From the IMG/VR virus record IMGVR_UViG_3300033149_007081, positions 1-34,317 of that record: 34,317 nucleotides of DNA. One strand, given 5' to 3'. The stretch comes from a virus. Under the pieces are notes generated by a model. That model was not told the DNA's origin. It saw nothing but the letters and a program-made list of their open reading frames with translations, and did no database searches. Below, one piece after another: positions 6,794-12,594 of this stretch. How positions within the stretch are numbered: position 1 is the stretch's first letter; every line of letters starts with the position of its first letter. Made by a program: the position numbers and the translations under genes.

Positions 6794-6935
6794 CTTCAAT
6801 ATCCAATGATGAACAGATTGGCGCCAGGTGGCACGGGATGAGCCGGACCTCATTCAAGCCGTCTAGAGCGATTACGCTGTACCCCGTTGCCAGTTTAGAA
6901 CAGGTGTCGGCCATCTTTGCGAGGTTAACCGTCAT
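6786..6935 (-). CDS. Right-block Cys protein A, truncated (49 aa)
   Basis: ATG at 6935, TGA at 6786-6788. It reads MTVNLAKMADTCSKLATG and reaches only L-I-P-C-x5-C before ending SSLDIEDD. It therefore has the N-terminal half plus the first two module cysteines. The stop of the upstream membrane-protein gene directly abuts its ATG. Confidence 0.65.
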   Translation of the reverse strand: MTVNLAKMADTCSKLATGYSVIALDGLNEVRLIPCHLAPICSSLDIEDD

Positions 6936-7067
6936 TCACTCGCCCCCGTCCTCACCAGTTGTCAGCAGGTACAGGACAGCACCGATTACCATTGCCAGGA
7001 ACCAGTCAATCTTACTCCCTTGTGCAAAGGCCACCCCGATCAAAAAACCAAGCACGAGATACAACAC
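6936..7067 (-). CDS. Tiny two-helix membrane protein (43 aa)
   Basis: A frame from GTG 7067 (or an inner GTG four codons later) to TGA 6936-6938 reads …YLVLGFLIGVAFAQG, a short charged turn S-K-I-D, then WFLAMVIGAVLYLL and an acidic tail TTGEDGGE. The two hydrophobic segments suggest a membrane hairpin. An AGAGGGG element lies upstream. It directly precedes the small Cys array, so a role in anchoring or export is possible but unsupported. A holin-like function cannot be excluded. Confidence 0.5.
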   Translation of the reverse strand: MLYLVLGFLIGVAFAQGSKIDWFLAMVIGAVLYLLTTGEDGGE

Positions 7068-7091
7068 CCCTCTTCACCCGCCCCCGTCCAG

Positions 7092-7108
7092 ATACCCCTC
7101 TAGGGTAT
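7092..7108. other. Perfect 6-bp hairpin
   Basis: ATACCC, five-base loop, GGGTAT. It lies in the otherwise unassigned 7068-7178 gap. No T-run follows on either strand, so it is not an intrinsic terminator. Confidence 0.3.
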
Positions 7109-7178
7109 AGGGGAGACAGGGAGCGGACAGAGAAGGGAGGGAACCCTGCCTGCTCCTGTGGTCTGTCTCCCCGAGCTC

Positions 7179-7354
7179 TCATAAGGTACTCTCTACTCGG
7201 AGGTGGTATTTCTCCCATTTGCTAACCGGAAAACTCCCTCCCCTCACAAACGCCAGTACCGCCCCGCTACCAACCCGGGCGATGCGCTTTACCCTTTCAT
7301 GCGGCCGGAGCGGGTGTCGATTACCCGGTACCATTTACCCACGCGGATTGCCAT
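7179..7354 (-). pseudogene. Small basic protein, apparently frameshifted
   Basis: ATG 7354 with a good SD (GGTAAGGGG) gives MAIRVGKWYRVIDTRSGRMK and then hits TAA at 7289-7291. A -1 change near 7295 joins it to an open frame ending at 7179, which reads RVKRIARVGSGAVLAFVRGG and then …VSKWEKYHLRVESTL. The combined ~58-residue product looks like one coherent small protein; the alternative start in the second frame (ATG 7334) gives a much less protein-like N-terminus. The run GAAAGGGTAAA is not a canonical slippery heptamer. It may be a real frameshift, recoding or a sequence error. Confidence 0.4.
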
Positions 7355-7367
7355 TGCCCCTTACCTC

Positions 7368-7898
7368 TTACTCCATTGAAAACGTCATTACCAAGGCATA
7401 ATAGCCACCCTCTCCCTTAAACTCTACCATATCACGGAACACCCGTGCTTGAAGAGGCTCCTGGCAGCTAAGCACATCACAGAAGTAACGATACTGGAGA
7501 CTGAGCTTTTTAGGGAGGGCTCGGACCACATTGGTATAGGCTTTGTCATACTCGATCGGGGTATTGCCCCTGCTTATCTCTTCCAGTGGCACAACCGCCT
7601 TTGGCTCTCCCTCTGGAATCACGTGCTTCCAATCCGGGAATTCGGCTGAATCTAGCTCACTCTTCACCAGTACCACCCGGGTGGCCTTGTTCTGCACAAT
7701 CTCCCACAGGCAGCCTGACTCCGCCTCCAGCTCTTGCAGAGTGTAGACGTGGAGCCTGTGGCCGTCAGTGGCGACCACCTTGCCCTCCTCACTGAAGAGT
7801 AGCTTCTGTGTCACTGGGTATTGGCCACCGCATGCTTTGAGAACCCAGCGGATGCCAGAGAAATCGCTGTGACTGCTTGTGAGGTCGATCTTTTCCAT
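7368..7898 (-). CDS. DnaN-like half-length sliding-clamp-fold protein (176 aa)
   Basis: Two hallmarks of DNA polymerase III beta clamp domains are visible: V-V-A-T-D-G-H-R-L (about residues 41-49) and F-P-D-W-K-H-V-I-P (about 88-96), matching the usual ATDGHRL and FPdy..viP motifs. A bacterial clamp is about 370 aa with three domains; this protein is less than half that. It could be a phage clamp that oligomerises differently, or a decoy for host clamp-binding proteins. GGGAGGG precedes the ATG. Homology is judged by motif only. Confidence 0.6.
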   Translation of the reverse strand: MEKIDLTSSHSDFSGIRWVLKACGGQYPVTQKLLFSEEGKVVATDGHRLHVYTLQELEAESGCLWEIVQNKATRVVLVKSELDSAEFPDWKHVIPEGEPKAVVPLEEISRGNTPIEYDKAYTNVVRALPKKLSLQYRYFCDVLSCQEPLQARVFRDMVEFKGEGGYYALVMTFSME

Positions 7899-7946
7899 TG
7901 CTGTACCCTCCCTTCCGTTATTCTTTTCGCTATTATTTTGCGGGCT

Positions 7947-8264
7947 TTACGGCCAGTCGTAGACCTGCACGACAAAGGTGCGCCAGCCGGCCTCCTCGAT
8001 CTCCTCTCTGCTAAATTCCCGGGCCTCCTGAGCCCGGAAATTGGGGATAACGCAAAAAAGCGTATCCCCATCCCCGAGGGATACGCTTTCTCTGTTAAAC
8101 TGGACCTCCCGACCCAACAGGACCGAGAGGATCTTTGCGGTTACCTCATGCCCGACAATGCTCTTGGCATCGCGAGGGATCCGACCAATGGCAATGGGAC
8201 TTACCACCGCCATGGTCTCCCTGTCCAGCATCATGGGGCTAAAGGTCGAGCTGAGATACCTCAT
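7947..8264 (-). CDS. acrIII-1: Viral ring nuclease, anti-CRISPR AcrIII-1 (DUF1874), 105 aa
   Basis: ATG 8264 follows AGGAGGAACAAAG; a longer frame to 8426 overlaps the next gene and is rejected. The start MRYLSSTFSPMML matches the YLANAFS-like strand of DUF1874 proteins. S-I-V-G-H-E-V-T-A-K-I-L then matches the family's IGHE/DxTxxxL motif. Compared from memory with SIRV1 gp29, H39, R58, R77 and E80 fall on H47, R66, R85 and E88 with one constant offset. The family degrades cyclic tetra-adenylate, the second messenger of type III CRISPR, and so shuts off ancillary nucleases. It lies in the presumed early leftward operon, as expected for counter-defence. Confidence 0.82.
   Translation of the reverse strand: MRYLSSTFSPMMLDRETMAVVSPIAIGRIPRDAKSIVGHEVTAKILSVLLGREVQFNRESVSLGDGDTLFCVIPNFRAQEAREFSREEIEEAGWRTFVVQVYDWP
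8043..8089 (-). terminator. Intragenic terminator-like hairpin with competing alternative, inside acrIII-1
   Basis: On the transcript, AAAGCGTATCCC (8089-8078), a 9-nt loop and GGGATACGCTTT (8068-8057) form a perfect 12-bp stem running into U residues down to 8054. Just downstream, GCGTTATCCCC (8053-8043) can pair instead with GGGGATACGC, which would break the first stem. This is the layout of a terminator and an antiterminator, but it lies in coding sequence. Confidence 0.45.
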
Positions 8265-8283
8265 CTTTGTTCCTCCTCCCTCT

Positions 8284-8493
8284 CTAGGGCCGCTGGGTGG
8301 ACAGATAAGCTGGGTCGTCATTCTTGACCCGCCTGACCCGCCACCCCAGCGGGTCAAAATTGGTTTCATTTTGATCGAGTCTCGCTCGTCTCCGGGCCAG
8401 CTCCTCTGCCTCCTTGTAACTGGCAACCACCATGTAAGGGAGCCAGCCGTCCCTGTCCCGGATTTCCATTACCAAAACGGTTGCTTTGTCCAT
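8284..8493 (-). CDS. Small hypothetical protein (69 aa)
   Basis: ATG 8493 is preceded by AGGGAGGAAAAGGAA. The protein begins with a short beta-like stretch (ATVLVMEIRDRDGW), followed by Y-M-V-V-A-S-Y-K-E-A-E-E-L-A-R-R-R-A-R, a basic amphipathic helix. No family is recognised. It ends 19 nt before the acrIII-1 start, so the two are probably co-translated. Confidence 0.7.
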   Translation of the reverse strand: MDKATVLVMEIRDRDGWLPYMVVASYKEAEELARRRARLDQNETNFDPLGWRVRRVKNDDPAYLSTQRP

Positions 8494-8621
8494 TTCCTTT
8501 TCCTCCCTTCTCTCGCCCCCGTCCCTGATCCGCCATTCGAGACCAGAAGCACAGGGGGTGGTGATAAAGAGACCGCTGACTGGGGTGAGGCTTGCTCAAG
8601 GCGCAAACCCCGCCAGAAAGC

Positions 8622-8786
8622 CTATCCGCGCACCTTATTCAGGGATCTCATGGAGAAGTGGCCATTGTACCAAGACGGCCGCATAATGAGCAGCTGCCCA
8701 TTGTGGTAGTGTAGCGGAAAGAAAAACCTGAGCCAGGCTATCTTGGAATGCGACCATAGAGCTTTTGAAGTTTCCCGTAGTGTCAT
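8622..8786 (-). CDS. Small basic aromatic-rich protein (54 aa)
   Basis: ATG 8786 follows AGAAGGGAGGGAAGAG; an upstream ATG at 8825 lacks an SD and overlaps the attenuator-like element. The sequence (MTLRETSKALWSHSKIAWLR…) is rich in Trp, Phe, His and Arg with one short hydrophobic stretch. No family is recognised. The 128 bp between this gene and the next (8494-8621) shows no convincing gene. Confidence 0.55.
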   Translation of the reverse strand: MTLRETSKALWSHSKIAWLRFFFPLHYHNGQLLIMRPSWYNGHFSMRSLNKVRG

Positions 8787-8812
8787 CTCTCTTCCCTCCC
8801 TTCTATGGTAAT

Positions 8813-8856
8813 AAAAAAAGGCCACCAGGTGAGTACCCGATGGCCTGTGGGTACTC
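8813..8856 (-). terminator. Terminator with mutually exclusive antiterminator (attenuator-like)
   Basis: On the minus strand, AGGCCA (8846-8841) pairs with TGGCCT (8824-8819), directly followed by U residues to 8813: an intrinsic-terminator layout. A second perfect 8-bp hairpin, GAGTACCC (8856-8849) with GGGTACTC (8838-8831), holds AGGCCA in its loop and so would prevent the terminator. It sits between the first gene of the leftward operon and all the rest. Confidence 0.5.
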
Positions 8857-8899
8857 TCCCCGGTAGCCTTAACGTCCCGTTTCGGCTTTCTGGAGGCAG

Positions 8900-9394
8900 C
8901 TAGAAGCTAATCTCTCTTGCTACCTCCTTTTCGGCATCCCGCCGAGCTTTCTCTACAAATTCCCCGAGGGTCTTTCCCCTGGGGAGCTTGTATATTGTGA
9001 TCAATGCGACCTCTCGGTCGTATTGACCACTCACATACTCGTGGCCCTGCTCCTGGAGGACCACGTATCTGATAACGTCCGCCACCCCGAGGCGGTCAAT
9101 CGCCTCGAGGATAGTCTCCCCGGGTTTATCCACCGGTTCTTCGTGGATATAGTTACTCCGCCATTCAAATCTCTGGTGGACCACATTCTTCATAATCTTT
9201 CCACTATTGAGAACGAAATGAACTTCGTCCTCAATGTGGATGTCCACCATAGAGCCAGTGTGGATCTCCACCACCGGCTCCAGGTGACGGAGAACTACTT
9301 CGTCCAGGCGCTTGACCTGGACGTCTTTCCATGGCTTCAAGTCGTGAAGCCACGGAAATTCTCTCAAATATGATACTCTCTTGAATCTGTTCAT
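8900..9394 (-). CDS. Hypothetical protein, first gene of the leftward operon (164 aa)
   Basis: ATG 9394 follows GAAGGGAGAG. The protein is charged and His-rich in the middle (VVEIHTGSMVDIHIEDEVHF), with strand-like alternation, then a helix-rich C-terminus ending KARRDAEKEVAREISF. No family is recognised. It is the promoter-proximal gene and lies upstream of the candidate attenuator, so it may be expressed more strongly than the rest of the unit. Confidence 0.75.
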   Translation of the reverse strand: MNRFKRVSYLREFPWLHDLKPWKDVQVKRLDEVVLRHLEPVVEIHTGSMVDIHIEDEVHFVLNSGKIMKNVVHQRFEWRSNYIHEEPVDKPGETILEAIDRLGVADVIRYVVLQEQGHEYVSGQYDREVALITIYKLPRGKTLGEFVEKARRDAEKEVAREISF

Positions 9395-9462
9395 TTTCTC
9401 TCCCTTCTGCTACCGGGAGAGAGCATATTCAATTTTCAAAGAGCAATCACTATCCTATACCT

Positions 9463-9490
9463 ATCCTACCACGTTTTCCACAAATGTCAA
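9463..9490 (-). promoter_or_regulatory. Leftward sigma70-type promoter
   Basis: TTGACA on the minus strand (9490-9485), a 16-bp spacer and TAGGAT (9468-9463); a second TAGGAT-like hexamer lies at 9457-9452. It reads towards the 9394 gene and would drive the whole leftward unit. Confidence 0.6.
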
Positions 9491-9522
9491 GCACAAATTT
9501 TAATAATCTGTTGTAAATGCAC

Positions 9523-9536
9523 AAGTGTTAACACTT
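9523..9536. promoter_or_regulatory. Perfect 14-bp palindrome (operator candidate)
   Basis: AAGTGTTAACACTT is a perfect palindrome 33 bp upstream of the leftward -35. It shares GTGTTAA with the next palindrome, suggesting two sites for one dimeric regulator. Confidence 0.5.
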
Positions 9537-9546
9537 TCCGCTTGGG

Positions 9547-9565
9547 TGTTAAGTAATACTTAACA
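9547..9565. promoter_or_regulatory. 19-bp inverted repeat (operator candidate)
   Basis: TGTTAAGT-AAT-ACTTAACA, with two perfect 8-bp arms, sits 10 bp beyond the 14-bp palindrome and just before the iteron array. Confidence 0.5.
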
Positions 9566-9569
9566 GGTG

Positions 9570-9694
9570 GATGACACGATAGGAGAGATTAGTGACACGA
9601 TTGGGGGGTAGGGGAGAGGTGACACAAATCCGGGTATTGGTGACACGGTCGGGAGAGGGGAGAGAGGTGACACGAGTTTTGAGATTAGTGACAC
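9570..9694 (+). repeat. Six TGACAC iterons with alternating 21/27-bp spacing
   Basis: [AG][AG]TGACAC occurs at 9570, 9591, 9618, 9639, 9666 and 9687, all in the same orientation. The start-to-start steps are 21, 27, 21, 27 and 21, so three pairs repeat every 48 bp. Bases after the core vary (CGAT, AAAT, GGTC, GAGT, ACTC). This fits cooperative binding by an initiator or a regulator; iterons near a divergent promoter are common at phage origins. Confidence 0.8.
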
Positions 9695-10112
9695 ACTCGG
9701 GAATATGGCAATGTAGGAGTACTACAGAGTAGGACTGGGGCGGGGGAGAGAATTGGTAAGATGTATGACATATGATGTAGTACGGATGAGAATAGTGGGT
9801 AGTGCCGGTTATAGATAGTGAGTAGTGTATAAAATTTAGTAATAGGTAATGGGAGGGGGGAAACAATCCCTCTCTCCTGGAGACAGTGAGACTACTAAAC
9901 ATTTGTTTAGTGGTTTGCGGTAGGGGTACGGCCAGGGACGGATCCGGGCCGCCGGTGGCTGTCTCACAATCGCTCGGATTTGAGACAGAGGAGACCGGAG
10001 ATCGATGATAACTAGCTGAAACCATTAGCTTTCCTTCGATTTTACCGGCCGGATTGCTTAGGAGTCCCAACCCCCCAGGCCCCGTCAAATTGACGTTATA
10101 TGCACCACTTTG

Positions 10113-10270
10113 TCTTCCCCCCCCTCTTCTCTCCCCTCTCCCCATCACCCCTCTTCTCTCCCCCTTCTCCTCCTCACTACCTTCCTCTCTCCTCTCCCCT
10201 TCTTCCCCTCCCCCCTCACTCCCCCCTTCTCACTCCCTCCTCCCCACTACCTCTCTCCACATAACCCACC
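10113..10270 (+). repeat. 158-nt G-free, pyrimidine-rich tract
   Basis: The plus strand has no G over 158 nt and consists mostly of CCCC/TCTC runs with rare A. The complementary strand is a polypurine run. Such tracts can form triplex or quadruplex structures and can stall or direct polymerases; here it lies just upstream of the rightward promoter. Confidence 0.7.
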
Positions 10271-10341
10271 GTACCACTCTACCTACCTCTCCCCCTCCCC
10301 AAGGCAACCACCTGATACCATTACCCTTCCTCTCTTTCCGC

Positions 10342-10370
10342 TTTACTCCCGTCACAAACTACTATATACT
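10342..10370 (+). promoter_or_regulatory. Rightward sigma70-type promoter
   Basis: TTTACT (10342-10347), a 17-bp spacer and TATACT (10365-10370), 31 bp upstream of the first rightward ATG. The -35 match is moderate. Confidence 0.45.
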
Positions 10371-10401
10371 ATTAGTAAGTAGCGACTAGTGGAGTGGGGT
10401 G

Positions 10402-10689
10402 ATGGCCAAACACAGGGTAGGATTGGAGGTGGGCAACGGCGATTCCGTCTGGGGCAGCCCGGAGACGATTGACTACCTCCGCCAAATACTTGAGGGCGTT
10501 GAGACCTCGCTGAAACTGTGGGATGACGAGTGGGTACACGGCAGGGATGACACCCTCAAGAGGCTGCAGGAGAGACTGACAGAGGGAGAGTACTGGAAGC
10601 GCAGAGGGAGGATGGCGGAGGGAGTGCTCAAGAGGGCGATGGGGGAGGAAGTGGTGGAGAAACTGCTGAAGGAGGAGAGTGACGGGTGA
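10402..10689 (+). CDS. Hypothetical charged helical protein (95 aa)
   Basis: ATG 10402 with GGAG 7 nt upstream is preferred to the adjacent GTG. The protein is mostly helical and highly charged after residue 25 (…LKRLQERLTEGEYWKRRGRM…), with a possible coiled coil. No family is recognised. It is the first gene of the rightward unit. Confidence 0.6.
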   Translation: MAKHRVGLEVGNGDSVWGSPETIDYLRQILEGVETSLKLWDDEWVHGRDDTLKRLQERLTEGEYWKRRGRMAEGVLKRAMGEEVVEKLLKEESDG

Positions 10690-10885
10690 AGAGGCGAGGA
10701 GGGAGACCGTGACCACTGACGAGAAACTGACTGCAATCATCTATTACCAGCGGGTGATTGCGGACCTGCTGGAGAGATTGTTAGTATTGGGGGCGGGCGA
10801 GACGACACCTATTGTTGAGTGTCACCAGAAATATAGAGAAAAACTGGCTTACGACATGAATATCCCGGAGTGGGTGAGATCGTGA
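10679..10885 (+). CDS. Hypothetical small helical protein (68 aa)
   Basis: GTG start with AAGGAGGAG immediately upstream; it overlaps the previous stop by 11 nt. A helix IIYYQRVIADLLERLLVLG is followed by a charged C-terminus. No family is recognised. Confidence 0.55.
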   Translation: MTGEEARRETVTTDEKLTAIIYYQRVIADLLERLLVLGAGETTPIVECHQKYREKLAYDMNIPEWVRS

Positions 10886-10927
10886 CACTACACACGAGAC
10901 GTTCTTCCACAGAGGAGGCTGTGTGGC

Positions 10928-11035
10928 ATGTGTCTAGCCAGAATAAACCAGAGAATCCGTCCTGTGCGGGTAGGCTACCAAAAGGGTAACGTGGAATACT
11001 CAGACTGGCTATCCAGTAAAAAGAGCTGTAGGTGA
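10928..11035 (+). CDS. Small basic protein (35 aa)
   Basis: ATG 10928 is preceded by AGAGGAGG at a good 9-nt spacing, and the frame ends in TGA at 11033-11035. It is Arg-rich (MCLARINQRIRPVRVGYQKG…) and ends SSKKSCR. An alternative 35-codon frame starting at GTG 10882 overlaps the previous stop but lacks an SD. Confidence 0.45.
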   Translation: MCLARINQRIRPVRVGYQKGNVEYSDWLSSKKSCR

Positions 11036-11065
11036 TCCCTGCGGTTGTTACTGGCGGGTTGGACA

Positions 11066-11926
11066 ATGCCTAGACTCCGCTCTCCTATACGCTGGTTCGG
11101 CGGTAAAGGAAACATGGCAGGGAAACTGCTTCCCCTCGTTCCCCAACACCTGATCTATGTGGAGGTGTTCGGCGGGGGTGCATCCCTCCTCTTTGCCAAG
11201 GAGCCGGCGAAGGTAGAGGTGTATAACGATCTTGATTCCGGGCTTGTCAATTTTTTTCGGGTTCTGAGGGACCCGGAGCAGTTCGCTCGTCTCTACCATT
11301 ATGCCTCTTTCACCCCCTATTCACGAGAAGAGTTCTATTACTGTCGGGACACATGGAAATCCGAGAAAGACCCCGTGATGCGTGCGTATAAGTGGTTTGT
11401 GGTAGCAAGGATGTCATTCAGCGGCGCGTTCGGACGGAGCTGGAGCTTTGCAAGATCACTATCCAATAGAGGGATGGCCGATACCTGCTCGAAATGGCTC
11501 TCCACTCTTTCCATGCTCCCCCTCCTCCACGAGCGGGTTATGCGGGTACAGATCGAGCATAGTCCTTTCCAGAAGGTTATTCCCACCTACGACACCCCTG
11601 ACACGTTTTTCTACCTGGACCCGCCGTACATGCCGGAGACCAGAAGTGGCGGTAAGTACAGCCACGAAATGACTAAGGAGGATCACCGACAACTGCTATC
11701 GATCATCCTTAACTGCCAAGGCAAGATAATGATCTCGGGTTATCCCAACGAGCTCTACGATACAGTGCTCAGTGAATGGCGCAGGAAAGAGTGGAAGACT
11801 GTTTCTCATGCTACTGCTAAGATGCGAGGAACGGGTATACTGGGGGAGGGGGCGGCCCTCGGGAAACAATCGCGAGTGGAGGTGATATGGATGAACTACA
11901 GCGAGGAGGTCACATGTGGAGGCTGA
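11066..11926 (+). CDS. D12-class adenine-N6 DNA methyltransferase (Dam-like, 286 aa)
   Basis: The D12/Dam family layout is clear: WFGGK (about residues 10-14) and the SAM-binding loop VEVFGGGASLLF (about 32-43) near the N-terminus, and motif IV DPPY (185-188) after a variable recognition region. The enzyme would methylate adenine in DNA; the target sequence cannot be read from the sequence. No restriction gene is beside it, so it is probably an orphan phage methylase protecting the phage from host restriction. ATG 11066 is chosen; a TTG at 11045 would add seven residues. Confidence 0.88.
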   Translation: MPRLRSPIRWFGGKGNMAGKLLPLVPQHLIYVEVFGGGASLLFAKEPAKVEVYNDLDSGLVNFFRVLRDPEQFARLYHYASFTPYSREEFYYCRDTWKSEKDPVMRAYKWFVVARMSFSGAFGRSWSFARSLSNRGMADTCSKWLSTLSMLPLLHERVMRVQIEHSPFQKVIPTYDTPDTFFYLDPPYMPETRSGGKYSHEMTKEDHRQLLSIILNCQGKIMISGYPNELYDTVLSEWRRKEWKTVSHATAKMRGTGILGEGAALGKQSRVEVIWMNYSEEVTCGG

Positions 11927-12033
11927 GGACCCACCAGTATGGCGCTTCTTTAGCTGTTCTGACCACTCTTGGGGAACTGGGAGCGTGTATCCTAGCTCTC
12001 ACCTCACTACTTCTCCTTTACGAGGGTCCGTAA
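11914..12033 (+). CDS. Tiny single-span membrane protein (39 aa)
   Basis: ATG 11914 has a near-perfect SD (GAGGAGGT) four bases upstream and overlaps the 3' end of the methyltransferase. A basic N-terminus (MWRLRTHQYG) is followed by one long hydrophobic segment (about residues 11-35) and the stop TAA, whose last base begins the next ATG (TAATG). Possible roles include holin-like or regulatory membrane peptide; nothing decides between them. Confidence 0.55.
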   Translation: MWRLRTHQYGASLAVLTTLGELGACILALTSLLLLYEGP

Positions 12034-12482
12034 TGCCCCGTCCTAAATCCCCCATCACCCACCGCCACCAAGCCATCCTCCGCTGTTACCAGTCCGGCAT
12101 GCCCATCTCCGCCATCCTCTCCCGCTTCTCCATCTACCCGGTCCAGCTCTACCGCCTCCTCCACCGCATAGAGAAGGAAACCGGCGAAAGGGTCATTCGC
12201 TCCTCTTCCCGCCGCCTCTACACCTGTGTCAACTGCGGCCGGGTCGTTCCCCGCTATCCCTCTCAAGCCCACCTCACCCGCTTCTACTGTTCCCGCGAGT
12301 GCTGGCTCTCCTCCTCCCGAGTCTCCGTCCCCTGCGCCTTCTGCCACCGCCCGGTCACCATCCGTCGCGGCGACCTGAACAAGAAGCAGCGGTTTTTCTG
12401 TGACAGGTTGTGTCGGGAGCTCTACTATGCGGACAGGAGACTGGATAAGGAAGACGCGGAGAGAGCGAAGAGGGAGTGGTAA
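12033..12482 (+). CDS. HTH plus double zinc-finger DNA-binding protein (149 aa)
   Basis: ATG 12033 follows GAGGGT and overlaps the preceding TAA. The N-terminal ~45 residues look like a helix-turn-helix of recombinase/transposase type (…RHQAILRCYQSGMPISAILS…). Two Cys4 fingers follow: C-V-N-C … F-Y-C-S-R-E-C and C-A-F-C … F-F-C-D-R-L-C. The FCS.EC-type finger is also seen at the N-terminus of the endonuclease at 23309. It is probably a regulator or a remnant of a mobile element's DNA-binding part. Confidence 0.65.
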   Translation: MPRPKSPITHRHQAILRCYQSGMPISAILSRFSIYPVQLYRLLHRIEKETGERVIRSSSRRLYTCVNCGRVVPRYPSQAHLTRFYCSRECWLSSSRVSVPCAFCHRPVTIRRGDLNKKQRFFCDRLCRELYYADRRLDKEDAERAKREW

Positions 12483-12594
12483 TACCCGCTACCATTGGAT
12501 GAGATTATTCACTATCAGTGAGGGATGGTAGACTCGTCACTCGTCACTCGCCACCTATCACTCATCACTTACCACTCACTACCGACTAAACCAG

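Larger units (their letters stand above)
5859..6935 (-). repeat. Right block of small Cys-protein array: 5 tandem paralogous genes
   Basis: Five leftward genes form a second subfamily. The N-terminal motif is M-[ITR]-[VID]-[ND]-L-[AR]-x-[IVM]-A-x2-C-x3-[AV], so IA..C replaces the Q.EIL of the left block. The C-terminal half keeps P-C-x(6-8)-C-x(2-5)-C and, in two members, W-x-C-I. Junctions again overlap by 4, 8 or 11 nt. The shared layout and motifs show common descent with the left block, with later divergence on the other side of the MoxR/VWA pair. Confidence 0.8.
9695..10400. other. Intergenic control region without a convincing gene
   Basis: It holds a perfect 18-bp palindrome at 9894-9911 (ACTAAACA-TT-TGTTTAGT), a 13-bp palindrome at 10083-10095 (CGTCAA-A-TTGACG) and a G-free tract at 10113-10270. 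The plus strand is G-rich to about 9870 and strongly C-rich after 10100. Long frames on either strand here are low-complexity and lack ribosome sites. Confidence 0.6.

Noticed and set aside
7012-7218. 68-codon minus-strand frame (…RARGDRPQEQAG…)
   Set aside because: Low-complexity Arg/Gly/Pro product overlapping the two-helix membrane protein in another frame; an ATGA junction exists at 7179-7182 but no further support.
9549-10148. 199-codon minus-strand frame across the control region
   Set aside because: It runs over iterons and polypyrimidine sequence, has no ribosome site, and its repeated V-T-S/V-T-N peptides simply mirror the TGACAC repeats.
12018-12347. 109-codon minus-strand frame over the HTH/zinc-finger gene
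   Set aside because: Ala/Gly/Glu-rich shadow; the plus strand has clear Cys4 fingers and an SD.
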